From assembly GCA_947644715.1 (NCBI GenBank), contig CANSAP010000018.1, positions 1-46,747 of the forward strand: DNA of 46,747 bases, written 5' to 3'. The DNA comes from an uncultured Bacteroidales bacterium. GTDB lineage: Bacteria > Bacteroidota > Bacteroidia > Bacteroidales > Muribaculaceae. The position numbers and the translations under genes are program-made. The notes beneath the pieces were generated by a model that saw nothing but the letters and a program-made list of their open reading frames with translations, did not search any database and had not been told where the DNA came from. Position 1 is the stretch's first letter. The number at the start of each line of letters is the position of its first letter. Positions 7,070-16,308 of the stretch are shown one piece after another.

Positions 7070-9847
7070 TTACTTCACGAGGAGCTTGAAGGAGCCGTCA
7101 ACGGTCGATACGATGTACATGCCGGGAGCGAGAACGGCGGTCCATTGTGCGGAGTTGATGTCGCGCACACCGATTACGCGGCCATCGATGGTTGCGAAGG
7201 TTGCGGTAGTGCCTTCGTAGCCATAGAGGGTGATTGCGCCACGGGTGGCAGCCACACGGCGGCCGTTGGTGGATACGGAACCGACACTGCCAACAGTTGA
7301 TTCCTTGCGGATTACGGAGTAGGAGTCGATGAGAGCCCAGTCGCTGGTGCCGCGTGAGAAGTCCACTTGGTCGCGCACTGAAATCCACTGCTTGCCGAGC
7401 AGAGCCTCGGGCAGCTCATACTCCACGTTCACCCAACCGGAACCCATAGAGGTGTCGAGAGTAGCAATCTCAATGGGGATGTTCTGGCTGTCGTAGCAGA
7501 GGCCGATGAACTGCATTGAGGGGGTGTATTCGCCCAGGAAGATGTCGAATGCCACGGCGTAGCCGTCTACTTTCTTGGTGTCATCCTCTGACTCCATCAG
7601 GGTAGAGAACTTGGGCAGCTCGATATGAGAGTCGCCGCTGGAGAAGCGAGTGTGACCCACGAGGGCGTAGCCGTCGAAGCAAGCAGCCACGGGGTTGATT
7701 TCAGCGGGATTCATGATTGACCACTCGGGAGCGTAGTTGGGAGTCTGAGAGCTGTATTCAGTCAGAGGCACGTAGTGATATTCCCCGTCTTCAAAGCTTT
7801 CCTCCATGGGCGCGGTGTAAGGACGACCGAGCACGGCAGAGGCGATAGCTGCAGAGGCTGACTTGGAGTCGGGACCGTTATAGGCTTCAATGCCGATATT
7901 ATAGGTGGCGAGCTTGTCAACGGTTTCGGGGAGAGTGAAGGTGTAAGAGGTCTTGTCAGTGTCGTCGAGCAGGGTGTATTCCTCAGTCTCGGGGTCAATC
8001 TGATAGATGTGGTAGCGCATACCGTCGGGGTTCACGATGCCTTCGTTCACACCGGTGGTCACGGCACGCCAGCGGATAGCCAGAGAGTAGTTGTCTTCGC
8101 TGACGGTGGTGGTGAGGATGCGGGGCACAGAGGGCTGGTCGAGACCGCAGGTAACGTTTACGGAAGCGTAGAGGCCGTTGCCGTTTGCGCTGCTTGCAGT
8201 GAGAGTGATGGTGTTGTCGCCCTCTTCGGTGTCAACTGTCACGGAGCCTTTGGCACCGGGCTTGCCGGTCACGGAGGCAGAGTGAGAGCCGCAGGTTGCG
8301 GTTACGGTGATGTCGTCAGTGTCGTCGAGAGGAGTGCCGCTGGCGGTCACTGTGGGATAGGTGAAGGAGATGGTAGCCTGGAGAGCACCGGTCTGGTCAG
8401 CTTCAGCATAGAGGTCGGTGGGGGCGCCGGGGGTGCCGCTTGACTCTGAGGTTACTGAGAAGTCGAGGTTGGCCAGGTAGAGGTAACCCATGTCTGAGGG
8501 GCTGATTACGTGGAAGCCCACGATGTAGTCGCCTGCGGGCAGAGAGAAGGTCTCGGCGAAGGTCTTGTAGTCAGTGTTGTTAATGCCTTCGGCGCTGATG
8601 ATTTTCTTGGTCATTGCCTCGGGGTTGTCAGCTGTGCCTACCCATACCTCGAAGGCCTCCTTGTCCATGCTCAGGCCGGACTTGGCGTCGATGGCGAGGC
8701 GGAGCAGATATGCCGCATTGTCGGAGGTAACGGTCACGGGGCGAGTGAAGAGCCAGTCGTTGGCGGCGGTCAGCGCAGAGTAGGAATACTTGATGGCGTC
8801 GCCGTCAGCCTGCCAGGTTACGCCGTCTTCGTTGGCGTCGAAGATGGTCATGTCGTCGAAGTTGGCGCCGAGGTTGAGGGTGAAGGGAAGAGTGTAGCGC
8901 AGGCTCAGTTCAGAGGTTACGGTGAAGTCGGCTGTCACGGGGTCGGAGTTTAGCTGAGTGCCACCGTCAACGTATGAGGCGTAGACTGAAACTGTGTGCT
9001 TTCCTTTGGCCAGGCCGGATACGTTAAGCACGGCATCGGCACCGGGAGTGGCCTGCACGTTTTGTTCCTGACCGCCGTCAATGCTGAAGTGGGCGGTGAG
9101 GGTTGCAGTCAGTTCTGAGCCGACGAAAGTGGTGGCGGGCATTTTGGCTATGATGGAGCCGTTGCCGCCATCCATATTGATTGCAGAGATTTCGGGAGCG
9201 GCAGGCTCGGCTGAAGCGCCCTTGGTCACAGAGAAGTTGCGCAGATAGAGGTGGTCAGCTTTGCTCTGCTGGCCAACACTGTTCACCATGAAGGAAAGAT
9301 AGTGTCCGCCGGCTTCAGTGATGTTAATCTTTATAGTGTGAGTTTCCCACTGGCGATCAGTTCGGATGGGATTATATGCATCGAAAGACTCAAGAGTGGT
9401 TCCCTCCAGATCATTGATGTCGGAGCCGTCGCTGAGGTAGAGGTCATAACGCTCATTGGCTGAGCCGGTTGCCACATCGTAGGTGAAGATGTACTGGCCG
9501 GGGGCATCGAAATTGATAAGGGGGAGCACGAGGTAGTCAAGACCGCTCTTGTCGCCGCGCTGATAGCAGAACGCCTGCACGTTGGGGGAGAGGCGAGTTG
9601 TGGCGCCGAAGAACCAAGTGTTGCCGTCGCTGTTGCCGTCTTTAATTGTGAACAGGGCTGCTTCATCGCTTGTGGGGGCGAGAGAGAACGGAACCGTAAG
9701 AGCGTCAGAGGCGGCGTATGCCGGGGCCTGCACCCTGTCTTCGCCGACAGCCATAGTTCCGCTGTTCCGGAGCTCAGCAGTGGCAAAAGCTCCCAGCGAA
9801 ATCATCGATGTCAGGGCTGCCGCAAAAATGCAACTTTTTTTTCTCAT
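7070..9847 (-). CDS. Large secreted multidomain protein (Ig/FN3-like, choice-of-anchor-like) with C-terminal sorting-like module
   Basis: The protein has 925 aa. I place the start at MRKKSCIFAAALTSMISLGAFA, a clean signal peptide, because the promoter at 9948-9979 lies inside the longer reading. The mature protein appears to be a chain of beta-sandwich domains: lectin/anchor-like segments at about 40-220 and 310-500, an Ig-like region at about 220-310, FN3-like domains at about 505-690 (starting GAPTDLYAEADQTGALQATI), and a choice-of-anchor-J-like domain at about 695-850 (PMEESFEDGEYHYVP). The last 70 residues are a compact beta module ending LAPGMYIVSTVDGSFKLLVK. It is probably a surface-exposed or secreted binding protein. 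No catalytic motif was recognised, and domain boundaries are approximate. Confidence 0.82.
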   Translation of the reverse strand: MRKKSCIFAAALTSMISLGAFATAELRNSGTMAVGEDRVQAPAYAASDALTVPFSLAPTSDEAALFTIKDGNSDGNTWFFGATTRLSPNVQAFCYQRGDKSGLDYLVLPLINFDAPGQYIFTYDVATGSANERYDLYLSDGSDINDLEGTTLESFDAYNPIRTDRQWETHTIKINITEAGGHYLSFMVNSVGQQSKADHLYLRNFSVTKGASAEPAAPEISAINMDGGNGSIIAKMPATTFVGSELTATLTAHFSIDGGQEQNVQATPGADAVLNVSGLAKGKHTVSVYASYVDGGTQLNSDPVTADFTVTSELSLRYTLPFTLNLGANFDDMTIFDANEDGVTWQADGDAIKYSYSALTAANDWLFTRPVTVTSDNAAYLLRLAIDAKSGLSMDKEAFEVWVGTADNPEAMTKKIISAEGINNTDYKTFAETFSLPAGDYIVGFHVISPSDMGYLYLANLDFSVTSESSGTPGAPTDLYAEADQTGALQATISFTYPTVTASGTPLDDTDDITVTATCGSHSASVTGKPGAKGSVTVDTEEGDNTITLTASSANGNGLYASVNVTCGLDQPSVPRILTTTVSEDNYSLAIRWRAVTTGVNEGIVNPDGMRYHIYQIDPETEEYTLLDDTDKTSYTFTLPETVDKLATYNIGIEAYNGPDSKSASAAIASAVLGRPYTAPMEESFEDGEYHYVPLTEYSSQTPNYAPEWSIMNPAEINPVAACFDGYALVGHTRFSSGDSHIELPKFSTLMESEDDTKKVDGYAVAFDIFLGEYTPSMQFIGLCYDSQNIPIEIATLDTSMGSGWVNVEYELPEALLGKQWISVRDQVDFSRGTSDWALIDSYSVIRKESTVGSVGSVSTNGRRVAATRGAITLYGYEGTTATFATIDGRVIGVRDINSAQWTAVLAPGMYIVSTVDGSFKLLVK

Positions 9848-9947
9848 AATGGATGTAAGTAGTAAATAAAGTAAAAGAGTGAAACTTCCTGCAAAAAGTG
9901 GCCGGGAGGGATATCTTCTCGGGATAAGCAAGAGTGTTATCAGGTCG

Positions 9948-9979
9948 CAAATGTACGAAAAAAGTATTAAATCCACAAA
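9948..9979 (-). promoter_or_regulatory. Promoter of the 925-aa secreted protein gene
   Basis: On the minus strand TTTG (9976-9979), 20 nt, TACATTTG (9948-9955). This is a full consensus match and gives a leader of about 95 nt. Its position decides the start at 9847 over the in-frame ATG at 9976. Confidence 0.75.
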
Positions 9980-10102
9980 AGAAAAAATAGCCCGGTGGTG
10001 AAAAAAGTTTAAGATTGTGGCTAAAACAGGGGGAGAGAGCAGGGTGTGTTTACAGGTTATGGATGGCGTTTGTCAAGCGGAGGCTTGCTAAATGCTATTA
10101 AA

Positions 10103-10120
10103 ATATGTTGTAAAACATAT
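10103..10120. promoter_or_regulatory. Palindrome upstream of the starch-binding protein promoter, candidate operator
   Basis: ATATGTT-GTAA-AACATAT is an inverted repeat with perfect 7-bp arms. It sits just upstream of the -33 region of the promoter whose -7 element is at 10153-10160. This position suits a dimeric regulator. No regulator gene is nearby. Confidence 0.35.
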
Positions 10121-10152
10121 AAATAAATTAGTCTCATAACCAAGAGTTTGAG

Positions 10153-10160
10153 TAATTTTG
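10153..10160 (+). promoter_or_regulatory. -7 element (TAATTTTG) of the starch-binding protein gene
   Basis: TAATTTTG matches the Bacteroidetes -7 element. No good TTTG lies at the expected -33 distance (TTAG at 10128-10131), so activation may be needed. It leaves an AT-rich leader of about 135 nt. The 452-bp gap 9848-10299 otherwise holds only the two divergent promoters and the palindrome. Confidence 0.5.
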
Positions 10161-10299
10161 CAGGAAAGTTTACGCAATTGTGTTAGCCGATGGTGCCGAA
10201 AAGACATTAACTCCGCAAATGTTTGCGTCACAAACTTCGAACAGCTTAAAATTCTTACATCAAATAATCAACAACAATTTAACTTTTTAATCAACTGAC

Positions 10300-13101
10300 A
10301 TGAAAAAGCTTTATCTTTTTCTCATGGCAATGATTGTGGCCGTGGCAGCCAATGCAGCAAAGGTTTACTTTGACCCTGCAGGATGCACATGGACCAATGT
10401 CAATGCCTACGTATGGGGTGGTGAGTCCGGCGAAGTGAAAGGCTGGCCCGGTACCGCTATGACCAAGAATGCCGACAGCGGCCTTTGGGAAGTTGAGTTT
10501 GACAAAACTCCCGGATTCGTTATTTTCAACAACGGCTCCAACCAGACTCCCGGCGACATGCCCTTCTTTGATGGCGCTACTTATAAGGTAGACGGCACAT
10601 GGACCGGCGGTGGCGAAGTGGAATATGTAACCATGAATGTTACCTATGATAACACTGACACTCAGTGGGACACTGTCTACATCCACTACTGGGGCAATGG
10701 CAACAACACGTCATGGCCCGGCGAAGCCATGGTAAAGGGTGAGGGTAACACCTGGACTTACAGCAAAGAGCTGCTCGCTCTCCCCACAGAGATTATTTTC
10801 AATAACCAGGGTAAAGGTGCGCAGTCTGACAATCTCACTTTTGAAAATGACAAGACTTGGGACGTGAATGGTGTGACCGGCGGTGTGACTCCTCCCGAAC
10901 CCGGAAACCCCGTGCTTTACTTCCGCGGTGCCATCAACAACTATGGCGCTACCGATGAGTACAAGATGACTGAGGCCGACGGTGTCTACACTCTCACCCT
11001 CGACAAGCTCTCAGGCGCATTCAAGATTGCTGACGCTAACTGGAAGGATTCTTACACTACTTCCAAGACTGACATGGAGCTGGGCACACAGTACACTATG
11101 GCTGAGGCTCCCGCCACCGGCGGCGATATGTCTCTGGCTGGCTCCGCTTCCAATGTAACCATCACTTTCGATTACAATGCCATGACTTTGAAAATCGAAG
11201 GTACTCCCTATGAGCCTGTTGTGGGCTACAAGATTAACAGCGACCTCTCCGTAGCTACCTGGAGCATGGCAGAGATGACTGAGGCTGACGGCCTGTTCAC
11301 TTACACCGTGACCCCCGCTCAGGCTGAGGGCGAGATGCAGGTTGTGAAGACTCTCGACGGCACTGCCACTGACTATCTGGGCAGCACCGCAACCATCAGC
11401 GAGGAGAATAACGAAGTGACTATGGCTGCCGGTGCCGGCAACCTGAAGTATAGCCTGGAGGCTGAAACTGCTTACACCTTCACTTTCGATCCCGCTACCT
11501 CAAAGCTCTCTGTTGAGAAGGCTACCGTTCCTCCGACTCCCGAATACCCCGTGCTCTATGTGCGCGGCGCATTCAATAACAATGTGGCTGACGCTACTTC
11601 TCTGATGACTCAGGAGGCCGGCGTTTACACTCTGAGCCTCGACAAGCTCACCGGCAACTTCAAGATTGCTGACGAGGAATGGGGCGTGCAGTTCTCTTCC
11701 AAGAACACTGCCATGGCTCTCGACACTGAGTATGCTATGGAGGATGCTTCCGGTCTCGGTGGCGACATGGCAATCGAAGGCGCTGCTACCGATGTGACCA
11801 TCACTTTCGACTACAATACGATGAAGGTTAAGGTGGAAGGCACTGCTTCCGTACCTGAAATCGGCTACAAGATTAACAGCGACCTCTCCGTAGCTACCTG
11901 GAGCATGGTTGAAATGACCGAGACTGAGGGCGTTTACGAATACACTGTGACTCCCGCTCAGGCTGAGGGTCAGATGCAGGTTGTTAAGACTGTTGACGGC
12001 GTTGCTTCCGAGTATCTCGGCAATGGTGATGCCACTCTGAGCGAAGAGGAAAATGAGGTTACTCTCTCTGCCGGTGCAGGCAACCTGAAGTATAGCCTCT
12101 CAACCGAATCTGCTTACAAGTTTACTTTCAATCCCGAGTCCGGCGTGCTCACAGTAGCAGCCGTAGAGGTTCCCCCCACTCCCGAGATGCCCGAGCTCTA
12201 CATCGTTGGTGAAGAATATGGCAACTGGGCTAAGGATGAGGCTTACAAGATGACCCGTGTGGACAACGTCTACACTATCTCAATGGCTGACGGCCTGAGC
12301 GGTGCCTGGAAGATTTTCGATGGTACCGAGAACTTCGACATCAGCTTCGGTAAGGGTGCTGAGGAGCCCGTGGCCGGCGAAAATTACGATGCTTGGTTCA
12401 ATGCAGCCAACTTCACTTTCAACACTGAGAACGCTGTGAAGATCACCTTCACTCTCGTTGAAGGCAGCGCAGTGCAGGATTCTTCCATCCCCTCTATCCT
12501 GCTGATTGAGGAGGCTTCCGCTCCCGTTGTGGATATGCCCGAGAAGCTCTATCTGATCGGCAACGTTAATGGCAACGGCTGGAACACTGCTACCCCCGTA
12601 GAAATGACTAAGGTGGACAACACCTTCGTGGCAACCAACGTTCTGCTTGACAATGCCGGCGGTGATGTTTCTTACTTCTCCTTCGTGACTCTGACCGGCG
12701 AAGACTGGACTGCAGTTAACGCAAGCGACCTCTACGGCGCTACTGCCAACAACGCTCCTATCGCAGTTGGTGAATCAGCTGAAATGAAGCTCTTCGCTGC
12801 AGGTGTTGATGCAGGCTCCGCTTTCTCCTGGAAGCTCGCTTATGTTGAAGGTGGCGTTGACATCGTGGCTGACTTCGAGAATATGACCGTGAGCGTGTCT
12901 GCCAACACCGGCATCGAGGCTGTTCAGAGCAGCAAGAACATCAAGGTGTTCGGCGGCATGATCAGCGTGGAGGGTGCCGAGCAGGTAGCCGTTTACTCCA
13001 CTAACGGTGCTCTCGTTAGCCGCGCAGCCGAGACTCAGCTCCCCGCAGGTCTCTACATCGTAGTGGCCGACGGCGTAGCAGCCAAGGTAATGGTTAAGTA
13101 A
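10300..13101 (+). CDS. Secreted starch/alpha-glucan-binding protein: CBM26-like and SusE/F-like repeats plus sorting-like module
   Basis: The protein has 933 aa with a signal peptide MKKLYLFLMAMIVAVAANA. Residues about 20-105 resemble starch-binding module CBM26 (NVNAYVWGGESGEVKGWPG, VIFNNGSNQTPGD). Residues about 108-190 are a second CBM26-like copy (VYIHYWGNGNNTSWPGEAM, IIFNNQGKGAQSDN). Next come two tandem units of 213 residues (205-417 and 418-630), each a SusE/F-like beta domain (LYFRGAINNY / LYVRGAFNNN) followed by a domain opening YKINSDLSVATWSM. Two more single SusE/F-like domains follow (about 632-745, 748-865), then a C-terminal module ending LPAGLYIVVADGVAAKVMVK. Its likely role is surface capture of starch-like glucans. 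The CBM26 call rests on motif resemblance, and no catalytic domain is seen. Confidence 0.88.
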   Translation: MKKLYLFLMAMIVAVAANAAKVYFDPAGCTWTNVNAYVWGGESGEVKGWPGTAMTKNADSGLWEVEFDKTPGFVIFNNGSNQTPGDMPFFDGATYKVDGTWTGGGEVEYVTMNVTYDNTDTQWDTVYIHYWGNGNNTSWPGEAMVKGEGNTWTYSKELLALPTEIIFNNQGKGAQSDNLTFENDKTWDVNGVTGGVTPPEPGNPVLYFRGAINNYGATDEYKMTEADGVYTLTLDKLSGAFKIADANWKDSYTTSKTDMELGTQYTMAEAPATGGDMSLAGSASNVTITFDYNAMTLKIEGTPYEPVVGYKINSDLSVATWSMAEMTEADGLFTYTVTPAQAEGEMQVVKTLDGTATDYLGSTATISEENNEVTMAAGAGNLKYSLEAETAYTFTFDPATSKLSVEKATVPPTPEYPVLYVRGAFNNNVADATSLMTQEAGVYTLSLDKLTGNFKIADEEWGVQFSSKNTAMALDTEYAMEDASGLGGDMAIEGAATDVTITFDYNTMKVKVEGTASVPEIGYKINSDLSVATWSMVEMTETEGVYEYTVTPAQAEGQMQVVKTVDGVASEYLGNGDATLSEEENEVTLSAGAGNLKYSLSTESAYKFTFNPESGVLTVAAVEVPPTPEMPELYIVGEEYGNWAKDEAYKMTRVDNVYTISMADGLSGAWKIFDGTENFDISFGKGAEEPVAGENYDAWFNAANFTFNTENAVKITFTLVEGSAVQDSSIPSILLIEEASAPVVDMPEKLYLIGNVNGNGWNTATPVEMTKVDNTFVATNVLLDNAGGDVSYFSFVTLTGEDWTAVNASDLYGATANNAPIAVGESAEMKLFAAGVDAGSAFSWKLAYVEGGVDIVADFENMTVSVSANTGIEAVQSSKNIKVFGGMISVEGAEQVAVYSTNGALVSRAAETQLPAGLYIVVADGVAAKVMVK
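10912..12192 (+). repeat. Tandem in-gene duplication, 639-bp unit, two copies
   Basis: The units 10912-11550 and 11551-12192 are direct repeats in frame (213 codons). The best-conserved stretch begins at 11224 and 11863 (GGCTACAAGATTAACAGCGA in both) and continues for about 46 identical bases. The other parts have diverged at the protein level but keep the same order, so the duplication is not brand-new. One segment may have been homogenised. Confidence 0.9.
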
Positions 13102-13125
13102 TCATACTTTAGAATAACATATGTG

Positions 13126-13161
13126 GAAGCACTGCCCGAGCGGGTGGTGCTTCTTTTTTTT
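13126..13161 (+). terminator. Rho-independent terminator after the starch-binding protein gene
   Basis: GAAGCAC (13126-13132) pairs with GTGCTTC (13147-13153), with inner CCC/GGG pairing, followed by a run of nine T. It lies 25 nt after the stop at 13101. Confidence 0.9.
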
Positions 13162-13192
13162 CAAGCGGTGTAGCTATTTCAATAATTATTAC

Positions 13193-13200
13193 TACTTTTG
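13193..13200 (+). promoter_or_regulatory. -7 element (TACTTTTG) of panB
   Basis: TACTTTTG ends 20 nt before the panB ATG, giving a very short leader of about 14 nt. The -33 region (near 13169) does not match TTTG. Confidence 0.5.
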
Positions 13201-13220
13201 CAGCCTAAATTAATTCAAGC

Positions 13221-14042
13221 ATGTCTACCAATACAGTTGACAACAAACGCAAAGTGACCACGCGCCGTCTGATTGAGATGAAGCGTCGTGGCGAAAAAAT
13301 CGCTATGCTCACGGCTTATGACTATTCTTCAGCCAAGCTGCTGGATGCGGCCGGAGTGGATGTGATTCTCGTGGGAGACTCCGCCTCTAATGTGATGGCG
13401 GGTAATGTGACTACTCTCCCGATTACTCTCGACCAGATGATTTATCATGGCAAGTCGGTTATGAAGGCCGTAAGCCGTGCTCTCGTGATAGTTGACATGC
13501 CTTTCGGCACTTATCAGGGCAACTCCAAGGAGGCGCTGGCTTCTGCCATACGCATTATGAAGGAGAGCCACGCCGAAGCAGTCAAGATGGAGGGGGGTGC
13601 CGAGATACGCGAAAGCATCGAGCGCATTCTCTGTGCCGGCATTCCCGTGTGTGGCCATCTGGGGCTGACTCCGCAGAGCATCAATAAGTTCGGCACCTAC
13701 ACCGTGCGCGCCCGCGAAGAGGAGGAGGCCGCCAAGCTCATCGAAGATGCCAAGATGCTTGAGGAGATAGGTTGCTTTGCCATAGTGATTGAGAAGGTGC
13801 CGGCGGAGCTGGCCAAGAAGGTTGCAGAGAGTGTAAGCATCCCCATCATCGGTATTGGTGCCGGCGGTGGCGTTGATGGTCAGGTGCTCGTGATGCACGA
13901 CATGCTCGGCATCAACACCGGCTTCTCCCCGCGCTTCCTGCGCCGCTATGCCAACCTTGCGGAGGTGATTGACGGAGCTGTCAAGAACTACGTCTCTGAC
14001 GTGAAGAGCAACGATTTCCCCAACGAGTCAGAAAGCTATTGA
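13221..14042 (+). CDS. panB: 3-methyl-2-oxobutanoate hydroxymethyltransferase PanB
   Basis: The protein has 273 aa, the normal family length. PanB transfers a one-carbon unit from 5,10-methylenetetrahydrofolate to 2-oxoisovalerate to give ketopantoate, the first committed step of pantothenate and CoA synthesis. Conserved parts visible are [20 protein letters not shown], the metal-binding [51 protein letters not shown], the catalytic Glu in [13 protein letters not shown], and [21 protein letters not shown]. It is a single-gene unit between two hairpins. The other pantothenate genes are not here. Confidence 0.97.
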   Translation: MSTNTVDNKRKVTTRRLIEMKRRGEKIAMLTAYDYSSAKLLDAAGVDVILVGDSASNVMAGNVTTLPITLDQMIYHGKSVMKAVSRALVIVDMPFGTYQGNSKEALASAIRIMKESHAEAVKMEGGAEIRESIERILCAGIPVCGHLGLTPQSINKFGTYTVRAREEEEAAKLIEDAKMLEEIGCFAIVIEKVPAELAKKVAESVSIPIIGIGAGGGVDGQVLVMHDMLGINTGFSPRFLRRYANLAEVIDGAVKNYVSDVKSNDFPNESESY

Positions 14043-14050
14043 CGGCCTGA

Positions 14051-14123
14051 CCCCACACAATAATACAGTTCGCCCCGCCGACCGATTTACGGATGGCGGG
14101 GCGAACTGTATTATTGTGTGGGG
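14051..14123. terminator. Long perfect inverted repeat between convergent genes (terminator-like)
   Basis: The arms 14051-14079 and 14095-14123 are perfectly complementary over 29 bp, with a 15-nt loop that can itself pair CCG with CGG. It lies between panB (+) and the coiled-coil gene (-), where a bidirectional terminator is expected. It has no adjacent T-run on either strand and is unusually long for an intrinsic terminator. Confidence 0.75.
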
Positions 14124-14130
14124 AGTGGTT

Positions 14131-15066
14131 TTACTTCATTGTGAATTTGCGGGTGGCGAGGCACTGGCCGTCGCAGAAGATGCGCACGGTGTATTCACCG
14201 GGGGTCAGGGAGGTGTTCACGTCCCAGTAGACGGCCGTGGAGAGCTCTTCGTTGGCATACTCCACGGAGCGGCGGGCTGTGGCCTGAAGGGTGGTGCCTT
14301 CGGCGGAGAAGGAGCCGCCACCGGTGAGTTGCTGACCCTCGGGAGTCTTAATGGTGATGTAGAAATCCTTCATACCCGGCTTGGCAGTGTTGTTGGGGGT
14401 GATGGTGAAGGAGACTCCGAGCTTCTTTGCCTTGGTGATGTTTTTCTCGTTTTTGTCTTTTTTATTGTAGGCGTGCAGGCTGATGCCGGTCAGGGTGAGA
14501 CGTTCGGCCACGGCCACCTTGGTGCTCAGCTCCTTATTGGCGGCCTGAGTCTGACCCATGGTCTCGCTCAGCACCCGGTTCTCTTCAGAGAGCTGCGTGT
14601 TAATCTGCACCTGCTGCTCATATTTCTCATTGAGGTCATGCAGGCGCTGGAGCAGATCCTTGCAGTAGGCTTTCAGTTCACCTATCTGCCCCTCAAGTTC
14701 TTTGATTTTCGCTTGGGATTCCGCTGTGAGCTTCTTGTTCTTGGAGCGCTCGGACTTCAGCTCGGCCATCAGCTTTTCGATGCGTTCGCGGGCGTCGTTA
14801 TATTTACCGAGCAGCTCCTCCTGATCGGCTGCCAGGGTCATACCCTCGGTTTCAATCACCGGGATAGAGTCGAGAGAGCGCTGGAGGTTTTCGAGCTGCA
14901 TGAGTTCGTTGGCAGCGCGCAGGGAGTCCAACTCCGCCTGCATGGCATCGTCAGAGTCAGTGCTGCCGGAGGTGTTGCCGCCGGCCAGGAGCCAGACCAG
15001 CACACCTATTAGAATAACTACAACTCCGATGCCGGAGAAGAGAACTATCTTCTGTTGTTTATTCAT
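14131..15066 (-). CDS. Membrane-anchored coiled-coil protein of unknown function
   Basis: The protein has 311 aa. Residues 7-28 (IVLFSGIGVVVILIGVLVWLLA) form an N-terminal membrane anchor. Residues about 40-190 are strongly heptad-like and rich in Leu, Glu and Lys (LRAANELMQLENLQRSLDSI, AKIKELEGQIGELKAY), forming a long parallel coiled coil. Residues about 195-311 are a beta-rich domain (ITPNNTAKPGMKDFYITIKT, LTPGEYTVRIFCDGQCLATR). Such a shape suggests a periplasmic or envelope scaffold. It follows sufS by 21 nt as the last gene of the cvpA-suf operon, but nothing in it suggests Fe-S chemistry. Confidence 0.8.
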   Translation of the reverse strand: MNKQQKIVLFSGIGVVVILIGVLVWLLAGGNTSGSTDSDDAMQAELDSLRAANELMQLENLQRSLDSIPVIETEGMTLAADQEELLGKYNDARERIEKLMAELKSERSKNKKLTAESQAKIKELEGQIGELKAYCKDLLQRLHDLNEKYEQQVQINTQLSEENRVLSETMGQTQAANKELSTKVAVAERLTLTGISLHAYNKKDKNEKNITKAKKLGVSFTITPNNTAKPGMKDFYITIKTPEGQQLTGGGSFSAEGTTLQATARRSVEYANEELSTAVYWDVNTSLTPGEYTVRIFCDGQCLATRKFTMK

Positions 15067-15087
15067 AGGGGTTTGTGGGGTGGAGAA

Positions 15088-16308
15088 TTAGAACATTGAG
15101 GCTACCCGCTTGAGGGCTTTGACGAATTCGTCGACCTCGGCGCGGGTGTTATAAACTGCGAATGATGCGCGCACAGTGCCGGGTATTCCGAGGCGCTCCA
15201 TGAGGGGCTGGGCGCAGTGGTGGCCGGTGCGCACGGCCACCCCGAGGCGGTCGAGGAGCATACCGATATCGTAGGGGTGCACGTCGCGCACAAGGAAGCT
15301 GATTACCGGCTCCTTGCCGGGTGTGGTCCCGAAGATGCGCAGTCCCTCGATTTCGGAGGTCAGTTGCTGCTCGGCATACAGGAGCAGCTCATGCTCATGA
15401 GCTGCAATCCGCTCTAAGCCAATCTCTTCAATGAAATCAAGGGCGGTGGCAAAGGCTCCGATGCCTACAAAGTCAGGAGTGCCGGCCTCGAATTTGAATG
15501 GAACTTCGGCAAAGGTGGTGCCGGAGGGGAGCTGCACATGGCCAATCATCTCGCCGCCACCCTGGTAGGGGGGCATCTGCTCGAGCAGTTCCTTGCGGCC
15601 GTAGAGGATGCCGACGCCGGTCGGTCCATACATCTTATGGGATGAAAAGGCGTAGAAATCGCAGCCGATTTCCTGCACGTTTATACGCATATGAGGTGAG
15701 GCCTGAGCACCATCTACAAGTGTAGGCACACCTTGCTCGCGGGCGTAAGCCACCATCTCTCGAACAGGATTGACGGTGCCGAGCACGTTGCTCACATGGC
15801 AGAAGGTGGCCATAACGGTGCGGGGCGAGAAGAGCGAGCGGTATTGCTCAAGATTGAGTGAACCGTCGTCGTGGATGTCCACCACCTTGATTTCGAGTCC
15901 GTTGCGAGCCGCCAGCAGTTGCCATGGGACAATGTTGGCATGGTGCTCCATGACCGTAAGGATGATTTCGCCTCCGCGAGGGAACGATGCGCCGAAGCTT
16001 GCGGCCACGAGGTTAATAGCTTCCGTCGTGCCGCGGGTGAAAATGATTTCCTCATGTGATGCCGCACCGATGTATTCGGCCACACGGCGGCGCGTATGCT
16101 CCTGAAGGTCAGTTGCTTCCTGCGAGAGTGTGTGCACTCCGCGGTGCACGTTGGCCTTCGTGTGCTCATAGCCGCTGACAATGGCCTCGACCACACGGTG
16201 CGGTGTCTGCGACGTGGCGGTATTGTCGAGATAAATCAGCGGACGCCCATCAGCCACAGTGCGTTCAAGAATAGGGAACTGTCGGCGTATGTCTTGAATA
16301 TCAAGCAT
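15088..16308 (-). CDS. sufS: Cysteine desulfurase SufS
   Basis: The protein has 406 aa. It is a PLP enzyme that takes sulfur from cysteine and hands it to the SUF Fe-S assembly machinery. Visible features are the N-terminal DIRRQFPILERTVADGRPLIYLDNTATSQTP, IIFTRGTTEAINLVA, the PLP-binding Lys in FSSHKMYGPTGVGILYG, and the active-site Cys in VRTGHHCAQPLMERLGI. The start MLDIQDIRRQFP at 16308 overlaps the sufD end by 8 nt; the longer reading (to 16350) adds only sequence inside sufD. sufE is not in the window. Confidence 0.96.
   Translation of the reverse strand: MLDIQDIRRQFPILERTVADGRPLIYLDNTATSQTPHRVVEAIVSGYEHTKANVHRGVHTLSQEATDLQEHTRRRVAEYIGAASHEEIIFTRGTTEAINLVAASFGASFPRGGEIILTVMEHHANIVPWQLLAARNGLEIKVVDIHDDGSLNLEQYRSLFSPRTVMATFCHVSNVLGTVNPVREMVAYAREQGVPTLVDGAQASPHMRINVQEIGCDFYAFSSHKMYGPTGVGILYGRKELLEQMPPYQGGGEMIGHVQLPSGTTFAEVPFKFEAGTPDFVGIGAFATALDFIEEIGLERIAAHEHELLLYAEQQLTSEIEGLRIFGTTPGKEPVISFLVRDVHPYDIGMLLDRLGVAVRTGHHCAQPLMERLGIPGTVRASFAVYNTRAEVDEFVKALKRVASMF

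Noticed and set aside
9848..9976. Upstream ATG start (9976) for the 925-aa secreted protein
   Set aside because: It lies in the promoter itself (TTTG at 9976-9979), and the true signal peptide begins at 9847.
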